A stretch of 64,000 nt of DNA, from positions 186,001 through 250,000 of the forward strand of contig NZ_APLF01000009.1 in NCBI RefSeq assembly GCF_000355905.1, written 5' to 3'. This DNA is from Psychroflexus gondwanensis ACAM 44 (GTDB lineage Bacteria; Bacteroidota; Bacteroidia; Flavobacteriales; Flavobacteriaceae). Positions 23,169-34,819 of this stretch are shown here, piece after piece (the first letter of the stretch is position 1; every line of letters begins with the position of its first letter). The position numbers and the translations under genes are program-made. Under the pieces are notes generated by a model. It had not been told where the DNA came from and ran no database searches. It was given only the letters and a program-made list of their open reading frames with translations.

Positions 23169-23606
23169 ATGGCAAAAGAAGTAAGTAAAGTAGTAAAACT
23201 CCAGGTAAAAGGTGGTGCAGCAAACCCATCCCCACCGGTTGGACCTGCTTTAGGTGCTGCTGGGGTAAACATCATGGAATTCTGTAAGCAATTCAATGGT
23301 AGAACTCAAGATAAAGGTGGGAAAATCCTTCCTGTAGAAATTACAGTTTACAAGGATAAATCCTTTGATTTTGTAATCAAAACACCACCTGCAGCAGTTC
23401 AATTGATGGAAGCATCAAAACTAAAGAAAGGATCTGGCGAGCCTAATAGTAAAAAAGTTGGTGTCGTAACATGGGATCAAGTGAAAGCTATAGCTGAAGA
23501 TAAAATGCAAGATTTGAATGCATTTACAACAGAATCTGCCATGAAAATGGTAGCTGGTACAGCAAGATCTATGGGAATAACCGTAAAAGGTAATGCACCA
23601 TTTTAA
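23169..23606 (+). CDS. rplK: 50S ribosomal protein L11
   Basis: 145 residues. The N-terminal domain [20 protein letters not shown] and the C-terminal 23S-binding domain ([31 protein letters not shown]) are typical and complete. L11 forms the GTPase-associated stalk base with L10 and L12. First gene of the rplK–rplA–rplJ–rplL run; the 74-base spacer before it is where a leader or regulatory structure could lie, but none was recognised with confidence. Confidence 0.97.
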   Translation: MAKEVSKVVKLQVKGGAANPSPPVGPALGAAGVNIMEFCKQFNGRTQDKGGKILPVEITVYKDKSFDFVIKTPPAAVQLMEASKLKKGSGEPNSKKVGVVTWDQVKAIAEDKMQDLNAFTTESAMKMVAGTARSMGITVKGNAPF

Positions 23607-23621
23607 CAAAACGAAATTAAC

Positions 23622-24320
23622 ATGGCAAAAATAACTAAAAAGCAAAAAGAAGCGCAAAGTAAAGTGGATGAGACTAGAACTTATTCCGTAGCTGATGCCT
23701 CTGCTTTATTGAAAGATATGGCTTACGCTAATTTCGACGAATCTGTTGATTTAGCTGTAAGACTGAATGTAGATCCTAGAAAAGCCAACCAAATGGTTCG
23801 TGGAGTAGTAACACTTCCTCACGGAACTGGTAAAGACGTAAAAGTTTTGGCTCTTGTTACTCCAGATAAAGAAAAAGAAGCTGAAGATGCTGGTGCTGAT
23901 TTTGTAGGATTGGATGAATACCTTGAAAAAATCAAAGGAGGATGGACCGATGTTGATGTCATCGTAACTATGCCTAGTGTGATGGGTAAATTAGGTCCCT
24001 TAGGACGAATATTAGGCCCTAGAGGTTTAATGCCTAACCCAAAGACTGGTACAGTAACTATGGACATCGCCAAAGCAGTTTCAGACGTGAAAGCTGGTAA
24101 AATCGACTTTAAAGTTGATAAAACTGGTATCGTTCATGCTGCTGTAGGTAAAGTATCCTTTGATGCAGAAAAAATTGCTGGAAATGCAAGAGAATTACTA
24201 ACTACGCTCGTCAAACTTAAACCTCAAGTAGTGAAAGGTACTTATATAAAAAGTATCTACATCGCTTCTACAATGAGTCCAAGTATAGAAATCGATACGA
24301 AACGATTTACCGAGCAATAA
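23622..24320 (+). CDS. rplA: 50S ribosomal protein L1
   Basis: 232 residues of the usual L1 length. Recognisable segments are [51 protein letters not shown] and [11 protein letters not shown]1 forms the mobile stalk near the E site and in many bacteria represses its own operon mRNA. It begins 15 bases after rplK. Confidence 0.97.
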   Translation: MAKITKKQKEAQSKVDETRTYSVADASALLKDMAYANFDESVDLAVRLNVDPRKANQMVRGVVTLPHGTGKDVKVLALVTPDKEKEAEDAGADFVGLDEYLEKIKGGWTDVDVIVTMPSVMGKLGPLGRILGPRGLMPNPKTGTVTMDIAKAVSDVKAGKIDFKVDKTGIVHAAVGKVSFDAEKIAGNARELLTTLVKLKPQVVKGTYIKSIYIASTMSPSIEIDTKRFTEQ

Positions 24321-24329
24321 TATTAAGTT

Positions 24330-24851
24330 ATGACAAGAGAAGAGAAATCTACAGTAATAAAAGATTTAACTACTAAGTTAGCAGATTCATCTAATGTATA
24401 CCTAGCAGACATTTCAGGATTGAACGCAACATTAACATCAGACTTAAGACGCGCTTGTTACAAAGCAGACGTTAAGTTGATGGTAGTTAAAAATACTCTC
24501 CTAGCTAAGGCTATGGAAAGTTCAGATAAGGAATTTGGGGAGCTTACAGGTATTTTGAAAGGAAGTACCTCAATTATGCTTTCTGAAACAGGAAATGCTC
24601 CTGCTAAAGTGATCAAAACCTTTAGAAAGAAAAATGATAAGCCAGTTTTAAAAGGCGCCTATGTTGCAGAGTCAGTTTATGTTGGCGATGACTACCTAGA
24701 TGCTCTTGTAGATATTAAATCTAAAGACGAAGTGATTGGCGAAATCATTGGATTGTTACAATCTCCAGCTAAAAACGTTATTTCAGCGCTTAAATCTAGT
24801 GGAGGTAAACTAGCAGGTATCCTAAAAACCCTTTCAGAAAAAGAAGAATAA
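24330..24851 (+). CDS. rplJ: 50S ribosomal protein L10
   Basis: 173 residues with the L10 N-terminus (MTREEKSTVIKDLTTKLADS, VYLADISGLN) and the C-terminal helix that anchors L7/L12 dimers. Only nine bases separate it from rplA, so there is no room for the long L10-binding leader found in E. coli; any autoregulation must act elsewhere. Confidence 0.96.
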   Translation: MTREEKSTVIKDLTTKLADSSNVYLADISGLNATLTSDLRRACYKADVKLMVVKNTLLAKAMESSDKEFGELTGILKGSTSIMLSETGNAPAKVIKTFRKKNDKPVLKGAYVAESVYVGDDYLDALVDIKSKDEVIGEIIGLLQSPAKNVISALKSSGGKLAGILKTLSEKEE

Positions 24852-24897
24852 ACACGCACTAATTACTAAATATTAAATTACACTAAAACGATAGAAA

Positions 24898-25275
24898 ATG
24901 GCAGAATTAAAAGATTTCGCAGAACAATTAGTTAATCTTACTGTAAAAGAAGTAAACGAATTAGCTGATATTTTAAAAGAAGAATATGGAATAGAGCCTG
25001 CTGCTGCTGCAGTAGCTGTTGCTGGTGGCGGTGCTGCTGGTGGTGGTGAAGAAGTTGAAGAGCAAACAGAATTTGATGTAATATTGAAAGCTGCAGGTGG
25101 ATCTAAATTAGCAGTAGTTAAACTTGTTAAAGAATTGACAGGTTTAGGTCTTAAAGATGCTAAAGGATTAGTAGATGGTGCACCAGCTCCAGTTAAAGAA
25201 GGTGTTTCTAAAGACGAAGCAGAAGCACTTAAAGCACAACTAGAAGAAGCAGGTGCTGAAGTTGAGCTTAAGTAA
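24898..25275 (+). CDS. rplL: 50S ribosomal protein L7/L12
   Basis: 125 residues: an N-terminal dimerisation helix ([20 protein letters not shown]), an Ala/Gly hinge ([17 protein letters not shown]) and the C-terminal factor-binding domain ([20 protein letters not shown]). It recruits translation GTPases. Followed by a long hairpin before rpoB. Confidence 0.97.
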   Translation: MAELKDFAEQLVNLTVKEVNELADILKEEYGIEPAAAAVAVAGGGAAGGGEEVEEQTEFDVILKAAGGSKLAVVKLVKELTGLGLKDAKGLVDGAPAPVKEGVSKDEAEALKAQLEEAGAEVELK

Positions 25276-25298
25276 GCTTAACAACAGTTTTAACAATA

Positions 25299-25336
25299 GG
25301 TTTAGACCACAAGATTTAGTCTTGAAGGTCTAAACC
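25299..25336 (+). terminator. Hairpin between rplL and rpoB (attenuator or processing site)
   Basis: GGTTTAGACC (25299–25308) pairs perfectly with GGTCTAAACC (25327–25336), with a further CAAGA/TCTTG helix inside. Only ATTTT follows, not a long T-run, so partial termination or RNase processing is more likely than full termination. A small GCGTA/TACGC hairpin follows at 25342–25355. E. coli has an attenuator at the equivalent place. Confidence 0.6.
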
Positions 25337-25433
25337 ATTTTGCGTATCTATACGCGACGTGTTTATTTTACTTTTTATAAGTTAATATTGCTGATGAATT
25401 TAATAAAATTCAAAGCATTAAAATCTTTCTTAG

Positions 25434-28400
25434 ATGTTAGCAATTCACAATGAACGAATTAGTTTTTCTTCCGTACAAAACAAGCCAGATTATCCAGATT
25501 TCCTGGATATCCAAGTAAAATCTTTCCAAGATTTTTTTCAGCTTGAAACCAAACCAGAAGAAAGATCCAACGAAGGTCTATACAATACCTTCAAAGAAAA
25601 TTTTCCAATTACAGATACGAGAAATCAATTTGTACTTGAATTTTTAGACTACTTTGTAGATCCCCCAAGATATTCTATCCAAGAATGTATTGAAAGAGGT
25701 CTAACTTACAGTGTGCCTTTAAAGGCAAGATTAAAACTTTACTGTACCGATCCAGAACATGAGGATTTTGAAACGATCGTACAGGACGTCTATTTAGGGA
25801 CTATTCCCTACATGACACCCAGCGGTACGTTTGTGATTAATGGAGCAGAACGGGTTGTTGTGTCTCAATTGCACAGATCACCAGGTGTATTTTTTGGTCA
25901 GTCTTTTCACGCTAACGGAACTAAACTTTATTCCGCTAGAGTTATTCCTTTTAAAGGATCGTGGATTGAATTTGCGACCGATATAAATTCTGTGATGTAT
26001 GCCTACATCGACAGGAAAAAGAAATTACCTGTCACTACACTTTTCAGAGCTATCGGTTTTGAAAGAGATAAAGATATTTTAGAAATTTTTGATCTTGCAG
26101 AAGAGGTCAAAGTTTCAAAAACAGGTCTTAAAAAATTCCTTGGTAGAAAACTAGCTGCAAGGGTTTTAAATACATGGTATGAAGATTTCGTAGATGAAGA
26201 TACAGGAGAGGTGGTGTCGATTGAAAGAAATGAAATCGTACTCGACCGTGATACCGTTTTAGAAAAAGACCATATTGAAGAGATTTTAGAAACGGGTTCA
26301 AAAACAATCTTACTTCACAAAGAAGAGAATTTGACCGGTGACTATGCTATCATATACAATACATTACAAAAAGATCCTACTAACTCTGAAAAAGAGGCAG
26401 TAGAGCATATTTATAGACAACTTCGTAATGCCGAGCCGCCTGATGAAGAAACGGCTAGAGGTATTATCGATAAGTTGTTCTTCTCAGATCAACGTTACAA
26501 TTTAGGTGAAGTTGGTCGTTATAGAATGAACAAAAAGCTAGGTCTTGATATCAGTATGGACAGTAAGGTTCTTACTAAATTAGATATCATTACCATTATC
26601 AAGTACTTAATAGAACTTGTAAATTCTAAAGCTGAAGTTGATGATATTGATCACCTTTCTAACCGTCGTGTAAGAACAGTTGGTGAGCAATTGTCTCAAC
26701 AATTTGGTGTTGGTCTAGCTAGAATGGCGAGAACCATAAGAGAGAGAATGAACGTTAGAGATAATGAAGTCTTTACACCAATCGACTTGATTAATGCGAA
26801 GACATTGTCTTCTGTGATCAATTCTTTCTTTGGAACCAACCAGTTGTCTCAGTTTATGGATCAAACCAATCCATTAGCTGAATTAACCAACAAACGTAGA
26901 CTTTCTGCTTTAGGACCTGGAGGTTTATCTAGAGAAAGAGCTGGGTTCGAGGTTCGTGATGTTCACTACACTCACTACGGAAGACTTTGCCCTATTGAAA
27001 CTCCTGAAGGACCAAACATTGGTCTGATTTCTTCTATGTCTGTTTATGGAAAAGTAAACAGCATGGGCTTTATCGAAACTCCATACCGTAAGGTTGAAAA
27101 TGGAAAAATCGATTTCAAATCAGATCCTTTATACCTTTCAGCAGAAGAGGAAGAAAATAAATTGATTGCACAAGCCAATATTCCTATTTCAGAAGATGGA
27201 ACGATGACTTCAGAACGTGTTATTGCACGTATGGAAGGTGATTTCCCTGTTGTAGATCCAAAAGATGTGGATTATATTGATGTTGCACCAAACCAAATTT
27301 CATCGATCTCTGCTTCATTAATTCCATTCTTGGAACACGATGATGCCAACAGAGCTTTGATGGGATCTAACATGATGCGTCAAGCACTTCCACTATTGAG
27401 AGTAGATGCTCCTATTGTAGGAACAGGACTTGAAAGAAGGGTTGCTCAAGATTCAAGAGTTTTGATCAACGCTGAAGGTGAAGGAACTGTCAAGTATGTA
27501 GATGCTAGAAAAATCATCATAGATTACGACAGAACTGAAAATGAAAGATTGGTTAGTTTTGACGATGATGACAAAACTTATGATCTGATCAAATTCAGAA
27601 AAACAAACCAAGGGTCTACCATTAACCTAAAACCTATCGTCCGTGTTGGAGATAGAGTTATTAAAGGACAAGTTCTTTGTGAAGGTTATGCAACAGATAA
27701 TGGTGAGCTAGCTTTAGGTAGAAATATGAAAGTGGCATTTATGCCATGGAAAGGATATAACTTCGAGGATGCTATCGTAATTTCTGAGCGTGTGGTTAAA
27801 GATGATCTCTTAACTTCAGTTCATATCGACGAGTATTCTCTAGAAGTAAGAGATACCAAGCTTGGTAATGAAGAGTTGACCAGCGATATTCCAAACGTTT
27901 CTGAAGAAGCGACTAAAGACTTGGATGAGCATGGTATGATAAGAATAGGTGCAGAAATTAAGCCTGGAGATATCCTTATCGGTAAGATCACCCCAAAAGG
28001 TGAAAGCGATCCTACTCCCGAAGAAAAATTATTGAGAGCTATATTTGGTGACAAAGCTGGAGATGTAAAAGATGCTTCTTTAAAAGCTTCTCCATCACTC
28101 AACGGTGTTGTTATCGATAAGAAATTGTTTACTAGAGCTGTTAAAGACAAGCGTAAGCGTGCTCAGGATAAACAAGAAATCGATGCTTTGGAAGGAAAAT
28201 TCCAAGTTAAGTTTGAAGAGCTAAGAAATCATTTGATTGAAAAGTTATTTGGAATCGTAGGAGGAAAAACTGCACAAGGTGTTCAAAATGATTTAGGGGA
28301 AGATACTCTACCAAAAGGTAAGAAGTACACTCTAAAGATGTTGAACTCTGTGGAAGATTTCAGCCACTTGACTAAAGGGACTTGGACGACAGATAAAGGG

Positions 28401-29246
28401 ACCAATGCTTTAGTAGCAGACTTACTGCATAACTATAAAATTAAGCAAAACGACCTTCAAGGAAACCTAAGAAGAGAGAAATTTACTATAACAGTAGGAG
28501 ATGAACTTCCATCGGGTATTTTAAAACTCGCTAAAATTTACGTGGCTAAGAAACGTAAATTGAAAGTAGGAGATAAGATGGCTGGTCGTCACGGAAACAA
28601 AGGTATTGTCGCTAAAATCGTAAGAGAAGAAGACATGCCGTTCTTGGAGGATGGAACTCCAGTAGATATCGTATTGAACCCATTGGGTGTACCATCGCGT
28701 ATGAACATTGGACAGATCTACGAAACTGTATTAGGTTGGGCTGGACAAAAATTAGGTAAGAAATTTGCGACTCCAATTTTTGATGGAGCCACTTTAGACC
28801 AAATTAATGAATTGACCGACGAAGCTGGAATTCCAAGATTTGGGCACACGTATCTTTTTGATGGTGGAACTGGTGAGCGTTTTGATCAACCTGCAACGGT
28901 AGGAGTGATTTATATGCTGAAACTAGGTCATATGATTGAAGATAAAATGCACGCTAGATCTATAGGACCTTACTCTCTAATCACACAGCAACCTCTTGGT
29001 GGTAAAGCACAATTTGGTGGACAGCGTTTTGGTGAAATGGAAGTTTGGGCTTTAGAAGCCTACGGAGCGTCTGCTACATTAAGAGAAATTTTAACAGTAA
29101 AATCTGATGATGTTATTGGTAGAGCCAAAACTTACGAAGCAATCGTAAAAGGTGAACCCATGCCAGAGCCAGGATTGCCAGAATCTTTCAATGTATTGAT
29201 GCACGAATTGAAAGGTTTAGGACTAGATATCAGATTAGAAGAGTAA
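25434..29246 (+). CDS. rpoB: DNA-directed RNA polymerase subunit beta
   Basis: 1270 residues, normal for Bacteroidetes. Recognisable regions include the N-terminal SFQDFFQ, the fork/rifampicin region ([40 protein letters not shown]), [17 protein letters not shown], the GFNFEDAI-equivalent ([17 protein letters not shown]), and the C-terminal [19 protein letters not shown] clamp. In the Rif region no obvious resistance substitution stands out (the [22 protein letters not shown] block is standard). Forms the catalytic core with beta'. Cotranscribed with rpoC after a short hairpin. Confidence 0.98.
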   Translation: MLAIHNERISFSSVQNKPDYPDFLDIQVKSFQDFFQLETKPEERSNEGLYNTFKENFPITDTRNQFVLEFLDYFVDPPRYSIQECIERGLTYSVPLKARLKLYCTDPEHEDFETIVQDVYLGTIPYMTPSGTFVINGAERVVVSQLHRSPGVFFGQSFHANGTKLYSARVIPFKGSWIEFATDINSVMYAYIDRKKKLPVTTLFRAIGFERDKDILEIFDLAEEVKVSKTGLKKFLGRKLAARVLNTWYEDFVDEDTGEVVSIERNEIVLDRDTVLEKDHIEEILETGSKTILLHKEENLTGDYAIIYNTLQKDPTNSEKEAVEHIYRQLRNAEPPDEETARGIIDKLFFSDQRYNLGEVGRYRMNKKLGLDISMDSKVLTKLDIITIIKYLIELVNSKAEVDDIDHLSNRRVRTVGEQLSQQFGVGLARMARTIRERMNVRDNEVFTPIDLINAKTLSSVINSFFGTNQLSQFMDQTNPLAELTNKRRLSALGPGGLSRERAGFEVRDVHYTHYGRLCPIETPEGPNIGLISSMSVYGKVNSMGFIETPYRKVENGKIDFKSDPLYLSAEEEENKLIAQANIPISEDGTMTSERVIARMEGDFPVVDPKDVDYIDVAPNQISSISASLIPFLEHDDANRALMGSNMMRQALPLLRVDAPIVGTGLERRVAQDSRVLINAEGEGTVKYVDARKIIIDYDRTENERLVSFDDDDKTYDLIKFRKTNQGSTINLKPIVRVGDRVIKGQVLCEGYATDNGELALGRNMKVAFMPWKGYNFEDAIVISERVVKDDLLTSVHIDEYSLEVRDTKLGNEELTSDIPNVSEEATKDLDEHGMIRIGAEIKPGDILIGKITPKGESDPTPEEKLLRAIFGDKAGDVKDASLKASPSLNGVVIDKKLFTRAVKDKRKRAQDKQEIDALEGKFQVKFEELRNHLIEKLFGIVGGKTAQGVQNDLGEDTLPKGKKYTLKMLNSVEDFSHLTKGTWTTDKGTNALVADLLHNYKIKQNDLQGNLRREKFTITVGDELPSGILKLAKIYVAKKRKLKVGDKMAGRHGNKGIVAKIVREEDMPFLEDGTPVDIVLNPLGVPSRMNIGQIYETVLGWAGQKLGKKFATPIFDGATLDQINELTDEAGIPRFGHTYLFDGGTGERFDQPATVGVIYMLKLGHMIEDKMHARSIGPYSLITQQPLGGKAQFGGQRFGEMEVWALEAYGASATLREILTVKSDDVIGRAKTYEAIVKGEPMPEPGLPESFNVLMHELKGLGLDIRLEE

Positions 29247-29250
29247 TAAC

Positions 29251-29272
29251 AATCCCACCTAAGGGTGGGGTT
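29251..29272 (+). promoter_or_regulatory. Hairpin between rpoB and rpoC
   Basis: AATCCCACC (29251–29259) pairs with GGTGGGGTT (29264–29272) around a TAAG loop, 9 bp with one G·T. It has no T-run, so it is more likely an mRNA stability or processing element than a terminator. Confidence 0.5.
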
Positions 29273-29314
29273 GATTATCACATTATATTTCAATAATTCT
29301 TTAGCACTTGTATT

Positions 29315-32300
29315 ATGACAAGAAATAATGATAAGAATACACAAAAGAGGTTTAATAAAATCTCTATAGGTTTATCTTCTCCAGAGAGAATTCTAGGTGA
29401 ATCTCGAGGTGAAGTTTTAAAACCTGAAACTATTAACTACAGAACACACAAGCCGGAAAGAGATGGATTGTTTTGTGAACGAATTTTTGGCCCCGTCAAA
29501 GATTATGAATGTGCTTGTGGAAAATACAAAAGAATACGTTACAAAGGAATTGTTTGTGACCGTTGCGGAGTAGAAGTTACCGAGAAGAAAGTAAGAAGAG
29601 ACCGTGTTGGACATATCAACTTAGTAGTTCCTGTTGCTCATATTTGGTACTTTAGATCCTTACCTAACAAAATAGGTTACCTTCTTGGAATTCCTTCCAA
29701 GAAACTGGACATGATTATTTACTACGAGCGTTATGTAGTTATTCAACCAGGGGATGCTAAGAATGAAGAAGGAGAGCCACTTAAAAAAATGGATTTCTTA
29801 ACCGAAGAAGAGTATCTGAATATACTTGAAGAAGTTCCACAAGAGAATCAATATCTAGACGATGACGATCCAAACAAATTCATTGCCAAAATGGGTGCTG
29901 AATGTCTTTTGGAAATTCTAAAGCGTTTAGATCTTAATCAACTGTCTTACGACCTAAGACACAAGGCTAACAATGAAACGTCTAAGCAAAGGAAAACTGA
30001 AGCTTTAAAACGTTTACAAGTTGTTGAAGCTTTAAGAGATTCTACAAAAACTAGAGAAAATAATCCTGAGTGGATGATCATGAAAGTGATCCCTGTAACT
30101 CCTCCAGAATTAAGACCTCTTGTGCCTCTTGATGGCGGACGTTTTGCGACTTCAGATTTAAATGACTTATACCGTAGAGTAATTATTAGAAACAATCGTT
30201 TAAAGCGATTGATGGAAATAAAGGCTCCTGAAGTTATCTTAAGAAATGAAAAACGTATGCTGCAGGAATCTGTAGATTCTTTGTTTGATAATACGAGAAA
30301 ATCTTCAGCGGTTAAAACGGATTCTAACAGACCTCTGAAATCGCTTTCCGATTCTTTAAAAGGTAAGCAAGGACGTTTCAGACAAAACTTACTTGGTAAG
30401 CGTGTGGATTATTCAGCACGTTCGGTAATCGTTGTTGGTCCTGAGATGAAAATGTTTGAATGTGGATTGCCTAAAGATATGGCAGCAGAACTCTACAAGC
30501 CTTTTGTTATCAGAAAACTGATCGAAAGAGGAATTGTTAAGACTGTAAAATCGGCTAAGAAAATAATAGACAAAAAAGAACCAGTCGTTTGGGATATTCT
30601 TGAAAATGTACTCAAGGGTCATCCTGTTTTGCTTAACCGTGCGCCAACGCTTCACAGACTTGGTATACAAGCCTTTCAACCTAAGTTGATTGAAGGTAAA
30701 GCGATACAATTACACCCATTGGTTTGTACTGCATTTAATGCCGATTTTGATGGTGATCAAATGGCAGTTCATTTACCTCTAGGTCCAGAAGCTATCTTGG
30801 AAGCTCAACTTTTAATGTTGGCCTCTCATAGTATTTTGAACCCTGCAAATGGTTCTCCTATTACCGTTCCTTCTCAGGATATGGTACTTGGATTATACTA
30901 TATGACTAAGCCAAGATCTTCTACTCCAGAACATAAAGTGAAAGGGGAAGGCCTTAGATTTTATTCAGCCGAAGAAGTTAACATTGCTTACAACGAAAAG
31001 CAAGTTGAATTAAACGCTTTAATCACAATTAGAACTAACGATGTTGACGAAAACGGAGATATCGTTAAGAAAAATATAGAAACGACAGTAGGACGGGTGT
31101 TGTTTAACCAAACTATTCCGGATAGTGTTGGTTTTATAAACGATGTAATGACTAAGAAAGCGCTTCGTGATGTTATCGCGAGAGTACTTAAGAAAACATC
31201 TGTTCCCGAAACTGCTGAATTCTTAGATGAAATTAAAACTCTAGGATACAATTTCGCCTTTAAAGGTGGATTGTCTTTCTCTCTTGGTGATATTATTATC
31301 CCAGCAGAAAAGCAATCTATGATTGACGATGCAAATGAGCAAGTAGAAGGCGTTATAGGAAACTATAACATGGGTCTTATCACAAACAATGAGCGTTACA
31401 ACCAAGTTATTGATATATGGACGGCTACCAATGCAAATCTTACAGAACTCGCTATGAAGCGTATTCGTGAAGATCAGCAAGGATTCAACTCTGTGTATAT
31501 GATGCTTGATTCTGGTGCAAGGGGTTCTAAGGAACAAATTCGCCAGTTAACAGGTATGCGTGGTTTGATGGCTAAGCCTAAAAAATCTACATCTGCAGGT
31601 GGAGAAATTATTGAAAATCCTATTTTATCTAACTTTAAAGAAGGTCTTTCAATTTTAGAATACTTTATCTCTACTCACGGTGCTCGTAAAGGTCTTGCCG
31701 ATACGGCTCTTAAAACTGCCGATGCTGGTTACTTAACTCGTAGACTGGTAGATGTTTCTCAAGATGTAATTGTAAGAGAAGAAGACTGTGGAACTTTAAG
31801 AGGTATTGAAGTTTCTGCACTGAAGAAAAATGATGAAGTTGTAGAAAGTTTAGGAGAACGTATCGTTGGTAGAACAGCGCTTAACGATATTATAGATCCT
31901 ATTTCTCAAGATTTACTTGTAGAGTCTGGAGATGAAATTAATGAAGATGCTGCAGATAAAATCGAAGCTTCTGCTTTAAACTCAGTTGAAGTTCGTTCTC
32001 CATTAACTTGTGAAGCTAAACAAGGAATTTGTGTGAAATGTTATGGTAGAAACCTTTCTACTAATAAGACAGTTCAACGAGGTGAAGCTGTAGGTGTTGT
32101 TGCTGCCCAATCTATTGGTGAGCCAGGTACTCAGTTAACCTTAAGAACTTTCCACGTTGGAGGTATTGCGGGTAACATTTCTGAAGAAAACAAATTGGAA
32201 GCTAAATTTGATGGTGTTGCAGAAATTGAAGACTTAAAAACTGTTGAAGGAAAAAATAGCGATGGCAAGAAAACTGACATTGTTATTTCAAGAACTTCAG

Positions 32301-33622
32301 AAATAAAAGTCATCGATAAAAAATCTGGAATTGCTTTGAGCACAAATGTTATCCCTTATGGTTCTGAACTTCTGGTAAGTCCTGGAGATAAAATCAAAAA
32401 AGGAGATGTCATTTGTAAATGGGATCCTTATAATGGTGTAATTATTTCAGAATTCTCTGGTAAAATTGAATTTGAAAATATTACTCAAGGTCAGACTTTC
32501 GATGTTGAAAGTGATGAGCAAACGGGTTTCCAAGAGAAAGTGATTATTGAATCTAAGAATAAGCGTAAGATTCCTACACTTCACATCAAAAATAACGATG
32601 ATGAAATTATGAGATCTTATAACTTACCTGTTGGAGCTCACTTGATGGTAGATGATGATGAGGAAATCAAAATCGGTAAGATCTTGGTTAAAATTCCTAG
32701 AAAATCATCAAAAACTGGTGATATTACAGGAGGTCTTCCAAGATTAACAGAATTGTTTGAAGCAAGAAATCCTTCAAACCCTGCTGTTGTAAGTGAAATT
32801 GATGGTGTTGTTTCTTTTGGAAAAATTAAAAGAGGTAACCGTGAAATTATCATAGAGTCTAAACTTGGTGAGATTAAAAAATACTTGGTTAAATTATCTA
32901 ATCAGATCTTAGTACAAGAAAATGATTATGTAAAAGCAGGTATGCCATTGTCTGATGGTTCTGTTACTCCAGAAGATATCTTAAACATCAAAGGGCCTAG
33001 TGCTGTGCAACAATACTTAGTGAACGAGGTGCAAGAGGTCTATAGATTACAAGGAGTACAAATCAATGACAAACACTTTGAAGTTGTTGTAAGACAAATG
33101 ATGAGAAAAGTTAAGATTCAGGACTCTGGAGATACGATATTCTTAGAAAACCAATTGGTGCATAAAGAAGACTTTATCGAAGAAAACGATAATATTTTTG
33201 GTAAGAAAATCGTAGAAGAGGCTGGTGACAGTGTGAACTTAAAACCTGGTCAAATTGTCACGATTCGTGAATTGAGAGACGAAAATTCTATCTTAAAACG
33301 CGAGGATAAGCAATTAGTTACGGCTCGGGATGCTGAGTCTGCGACTGCTGCTCCAATCTTGCAAGGGATTACAAGAGCATCTCTTCAAACCAAATCTTTC
33401 ATCTCGGCCGCTTCTTTCCAAGAAACGACCAAAGTATTAAACGAAGCTGCGGTAAGCGGAAAAGTGGATTACTTAGAAGGATTGAAAGAGAATGTAATTG
33501 TAGGACACAGAATTCCTGCAGGAACTGGTTTAAGAGAGTTTGACGATATCATAGTAGGGTCTAAAGAAGAATTGGCCAATATGATGGAGAAAAAACAAGA
33601 AGTCAATGTAAACTTTAATTAA
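29315..33622 (+). CDS. rpoC: DNA-directed RNA polymerase subunit beta'
   Basis: 1435 residues. The N-terminal zinc finger is present ([20 protein letters not shown], about residues 66–85). The active-site loop NADFDGDQM that coordinates Mg2+ lies near residue 475. The bridge/trigger helix region contains [26 protein letters not shown] and the C-terminal [19 protein letters not shown]. Length and content match flavobacterial RpoC. The following DUF3467 gene begins two bases after the stop codon. Confidence 0.98.
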   Translation: MTRNNDKNTQKRFNKISIGLSSPERILGESRGEVLKPETINYRTHKPERDGLFCERIFGPVKDYECACGKYKRIRYKGIVCDRCGVEVTEKKVRRDRVGHINLVVPVAHIWYFRSLPNKIGYLLGIPSKKLDMIIYYERYVVIQPGDAKNEEGEPLKKMDFLTEEEYLNILEEVPQENQYLDDDDPNKFIAKMGAECLLEILKRLDLNQLSYDLRHKANNETSKQRKTEALKRLQVVEALRDSTKTRENNPEWMIMKVIPVTPPELRPLVPLDGGRFATSDLNDLYRRVIIRNNRLKRLMEIKAPEVILRNEKRMLQESVDSLFDNTRKSSAVKTDSNRPLKSLSDSLKGKQGRFRQNLLGKRVDYSARSVIVVGPEMKMFECGLPKDMAAELYKPFVIRKLIERGIVKTVKSAKKIIDKKEPVVWDILENVLKGHPVLLNRAPTLHRLGIQAFQPKLIEGKAIQLHPLVCTAFNADFDGDQMAVHLPLGPEAILEAQLLMLASHSILNPANGSPITVPSQDMVLGLYYMTKPRSSTPEHKVKGEGLRFYSAEEVNIAYNEKQVELNALITIRTNDVDENGDIVKKNIETTVGRVLFNQTIPDSVGFINDVMTKKALRDVIARVLKKTSVPETAEFLDEIKTLGYNFAFKGGLSFSLGDIIIPAEKQSMIDDANEQVEGVIGNYNMGLITNNERYNQVIDIWTATNANLTELAMKRIREDQQGFNSVYMMLDSGARGSKEQIRQLTGMRGLMAKPKKSTSAGGEIIENPILSNFKEGLSILEYFISTHGARKGLADTALKTADAGYLTRRLVDVSQDVIVREEDCGTLRGIEVSALKKNDEVVESLGERIVGRTALNDIIDPISQDLLVESGDEINEDAADKIEASALNSVEVRSPLTCEAKQGICVKCYGRNLSTNKTVQRGEAVGVVAAQSIGEPGTQLTLRTFHVGGIAGNISEENKLEAKFDGVAEIEDLKTVEGKNSDGKKTDIVISRTSEIKVIDKKSGIALSTNVIPYGSELLVSPGDKIKKGDVICKWDPYNGVIISEFSGKIEFENITQGQTFDVESDEQTGFQEKVIIESKNKRKIPTLHIKNNDDEIMRSYNLPVGAHLMVDDDEEIKIGKILVKIPRKSSKTGDITGGLPRLTELFEARNPSNPAVVSEIDGVVSFGKIKRGNREIIIESKLGEIKKYLVKLSNQILVQENDYVKAGMPLSDGSVTPEDILNIKGPSAVQQYLVNEVQEVYRLQGVQINDKHFEVVVRQMMRKVKIQDSGDTIFLENQLVHKEDFIEENDNIFGKKIVEEAGDSVNLKPGQIVTIRELRDENSILKREDKQLVTARDAESATAAPILQGITRASLQTKSFISAASFQETTKVLNEAAVSGKVDYLEGLKENVIVGHRIPAGTGLREFDDIIVGSKEELANMMEKKQEVNVNFN

Positions 33623-33624
33623 TC

Positions 33625-33942
33625 ATGAGTGATCAAAACGATAAGAAACAACAGAAGCTCAATATACAGATAGACGACGATGTCGCTCAAGGTATATATA
33701 GCAACTTGGCGATCATCAATCATTCTCAAACTGAGTTTGTACTGGATTTTGTAAACATAATGCCTGGAGCTCCTAAGAATAAAGTGAGATCGAGAATTAT
33801 ACTTACACCACAACATGCTAAGCGTTTGATGAGGGCATTGAGTGATAACATTAGTCGTTTTGAAAAAAGTCAGGGTTCTATTAAAGAACAAGATAAAACC
33901 AATATTCCTTTGAATTTTGGTGGACCTACCGGTGAAGCTTAA
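33625..33942 (+). CDS. DUF3467 domain protein
   Basis: 105 residues, a short cytosolic protein of the DUF3467 family, which in Bacteroidetes is commonly found directly behind rpoC. Core segments are QGIYSNLAIINHSQTEFVLD, FVNIMPG and RIILTPQHAKRLMRALSDNI. Function is unknown; the constant position suggests a link with transcription, but this is inference. Translation is probably coupled to rpoC. It closes the ribosomal protein–polymerase run. Confidence 0.88.
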   Translation: MSDQNDKKQQKLNIQIDDDVAQGIYSNLAIINHSQTEFVLDFVNIMPGAPKNKVRSRIILTPQHAKRLMRALSDNISRFEKSQGSIKEQDKTNIPLNFGGPTGEA

Positions 33943-33964
33943 TTTTCATTGTAGATCTATAAAG

Positions 33965-33998
33965 AAAATCCCCTCAAACTGACGTTTGAGGGGATTTT
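33965..33998. terminator. Bidirectional terminator, rpoBC unit and YceI gene
   Basis: A perfect 15-bp stem: AAAATCCCCTCAAAC (33965–33979), loop TGAC, GTTTGAGGGGATTTT (33984–33998) plus an extra T. The A-rich left and T-rich right ends make it work in both directions between two converging genes. Confidence 0.92.
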
Positions 33999-34024
33999 TA
34001 TTTTGAATCAAAACTGACTCGTTA

Positions 34025-34699
34025 TTATTCAGCTTTATAAGCTTTCAAATCAAAAGCAATTTTCATTTGATCGTCAATAAATTTATCTCCTAAATTCTCA
34101 ACAAAAGATTTAGACATAAATTTGATACCCCACTCTGTTCTATCTAAGACAATGTCCTTTGAGGTTAAAATCAATGAATCGTCAGCTTCGTTCATAGAGA
34201 CCTGAACAGGAAAAGTGATGTTTTTAGAGGTTTCCTTTAAAGTTAGATTTCCAGATAGCAAAGTCTGTCCTTCTTTATGTTCTACACCAGTAATTTCAAA
34301 ATTCGCTTCAGGATACTTATTCACGTTAAAGAAATGATCTTCTTTACCGTTGGCATACCCTTTTAAATGATTTTCGAGGTCTTCCTTTTCTTGACCTTCA
34401 AGATCTAATACATTTATAGTCTTCATGTCAATAGTGATATCTCCTCCCTGAAGTTCTCCTTCATTTACAGACAATCTGCTTTCAGATAAAGAAATCTGAC
34501 CCTTGTGTTGTTCAGCGGGCTTAGAACCTATCCAATTGATTTTAGATTGTTCTAAATTGACATTATAAGTTGAAGCTAAACTTGAAGTCTCTCTGGTTTC
34601 TTTAACATCAGAAGTTTCAGTTTTTTTATCGCTTTTACAGCTTGCTGCTGTTGCGATTAATGATAATACCAAAAGAGAATTAATTACTTTTCTTTTCAT
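34025..34699 (-). CDS. YceI family lipid-binding protein, predicted lipoprotein
   Basis: 224 residues with a lipoprotein signal peptide (KRKVINSLLVLSLIATAASC, lipobox ending at Cys21), a Lys/Thr/Glu-rich linker and a YceI domain: YNVNLEQSKINWIGSKPAEQ, SGNLTLKETSKNITFPVQVS and LDRTEWGIKF. YceI proteins form a lipocalin-like barrel that binds polyisoprenoids. Flavobacteria carry several copies, often linked to stress. It converges on the rpoBC terminator and diverges from grpE. Confidence 0.9.
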   Translation of the reverse strand: MKRKVINSLLVLSLIATAASCKSDKKTETSDVKETRETSSLASTYNVNLEQSKINWIGSKPAEQHKGQISLSESRLSVNEGELQGGDITIDMKTINVLDLEGQEKEDLENHLKGYANGKEDHFFNVNKYPEANFEITGVEHKEGQTLLSGNLTLKETSKNITFPVQVSMNEADDSLILTSKDIVLDRTEWGIKFMSKSFVENLGDKFIDDQMKIAFDLKAYKAE

Positions 34700-34779
34700 T
34701 TTTGTTTTTTTAAGTTTAAGAAGTCATATCCAAAAACATTCCACAGTAGAACACTGTCATTATGGCATTAGAACACAAT

Positions 34780-34796
34780 TGGCAATACATTTGCCA
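34780..34796 (+). promoter_or_regulatory. Candidate operator over the grpE −7 box
   Basis: TGGCAA-TACAT-TTGCCA is a perfect 6-5-6 inverted repeat. The −7 box TACATTTG (34786–34793) lies inside it, so a bound repressor would block the grpE–dnaJ promoter. No CIRCE or HAIR consensus is present. Confidence 0.45.
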
Positions 34797-34819
34797 TACC
34801 ATACGTAAATTTACAAGCG

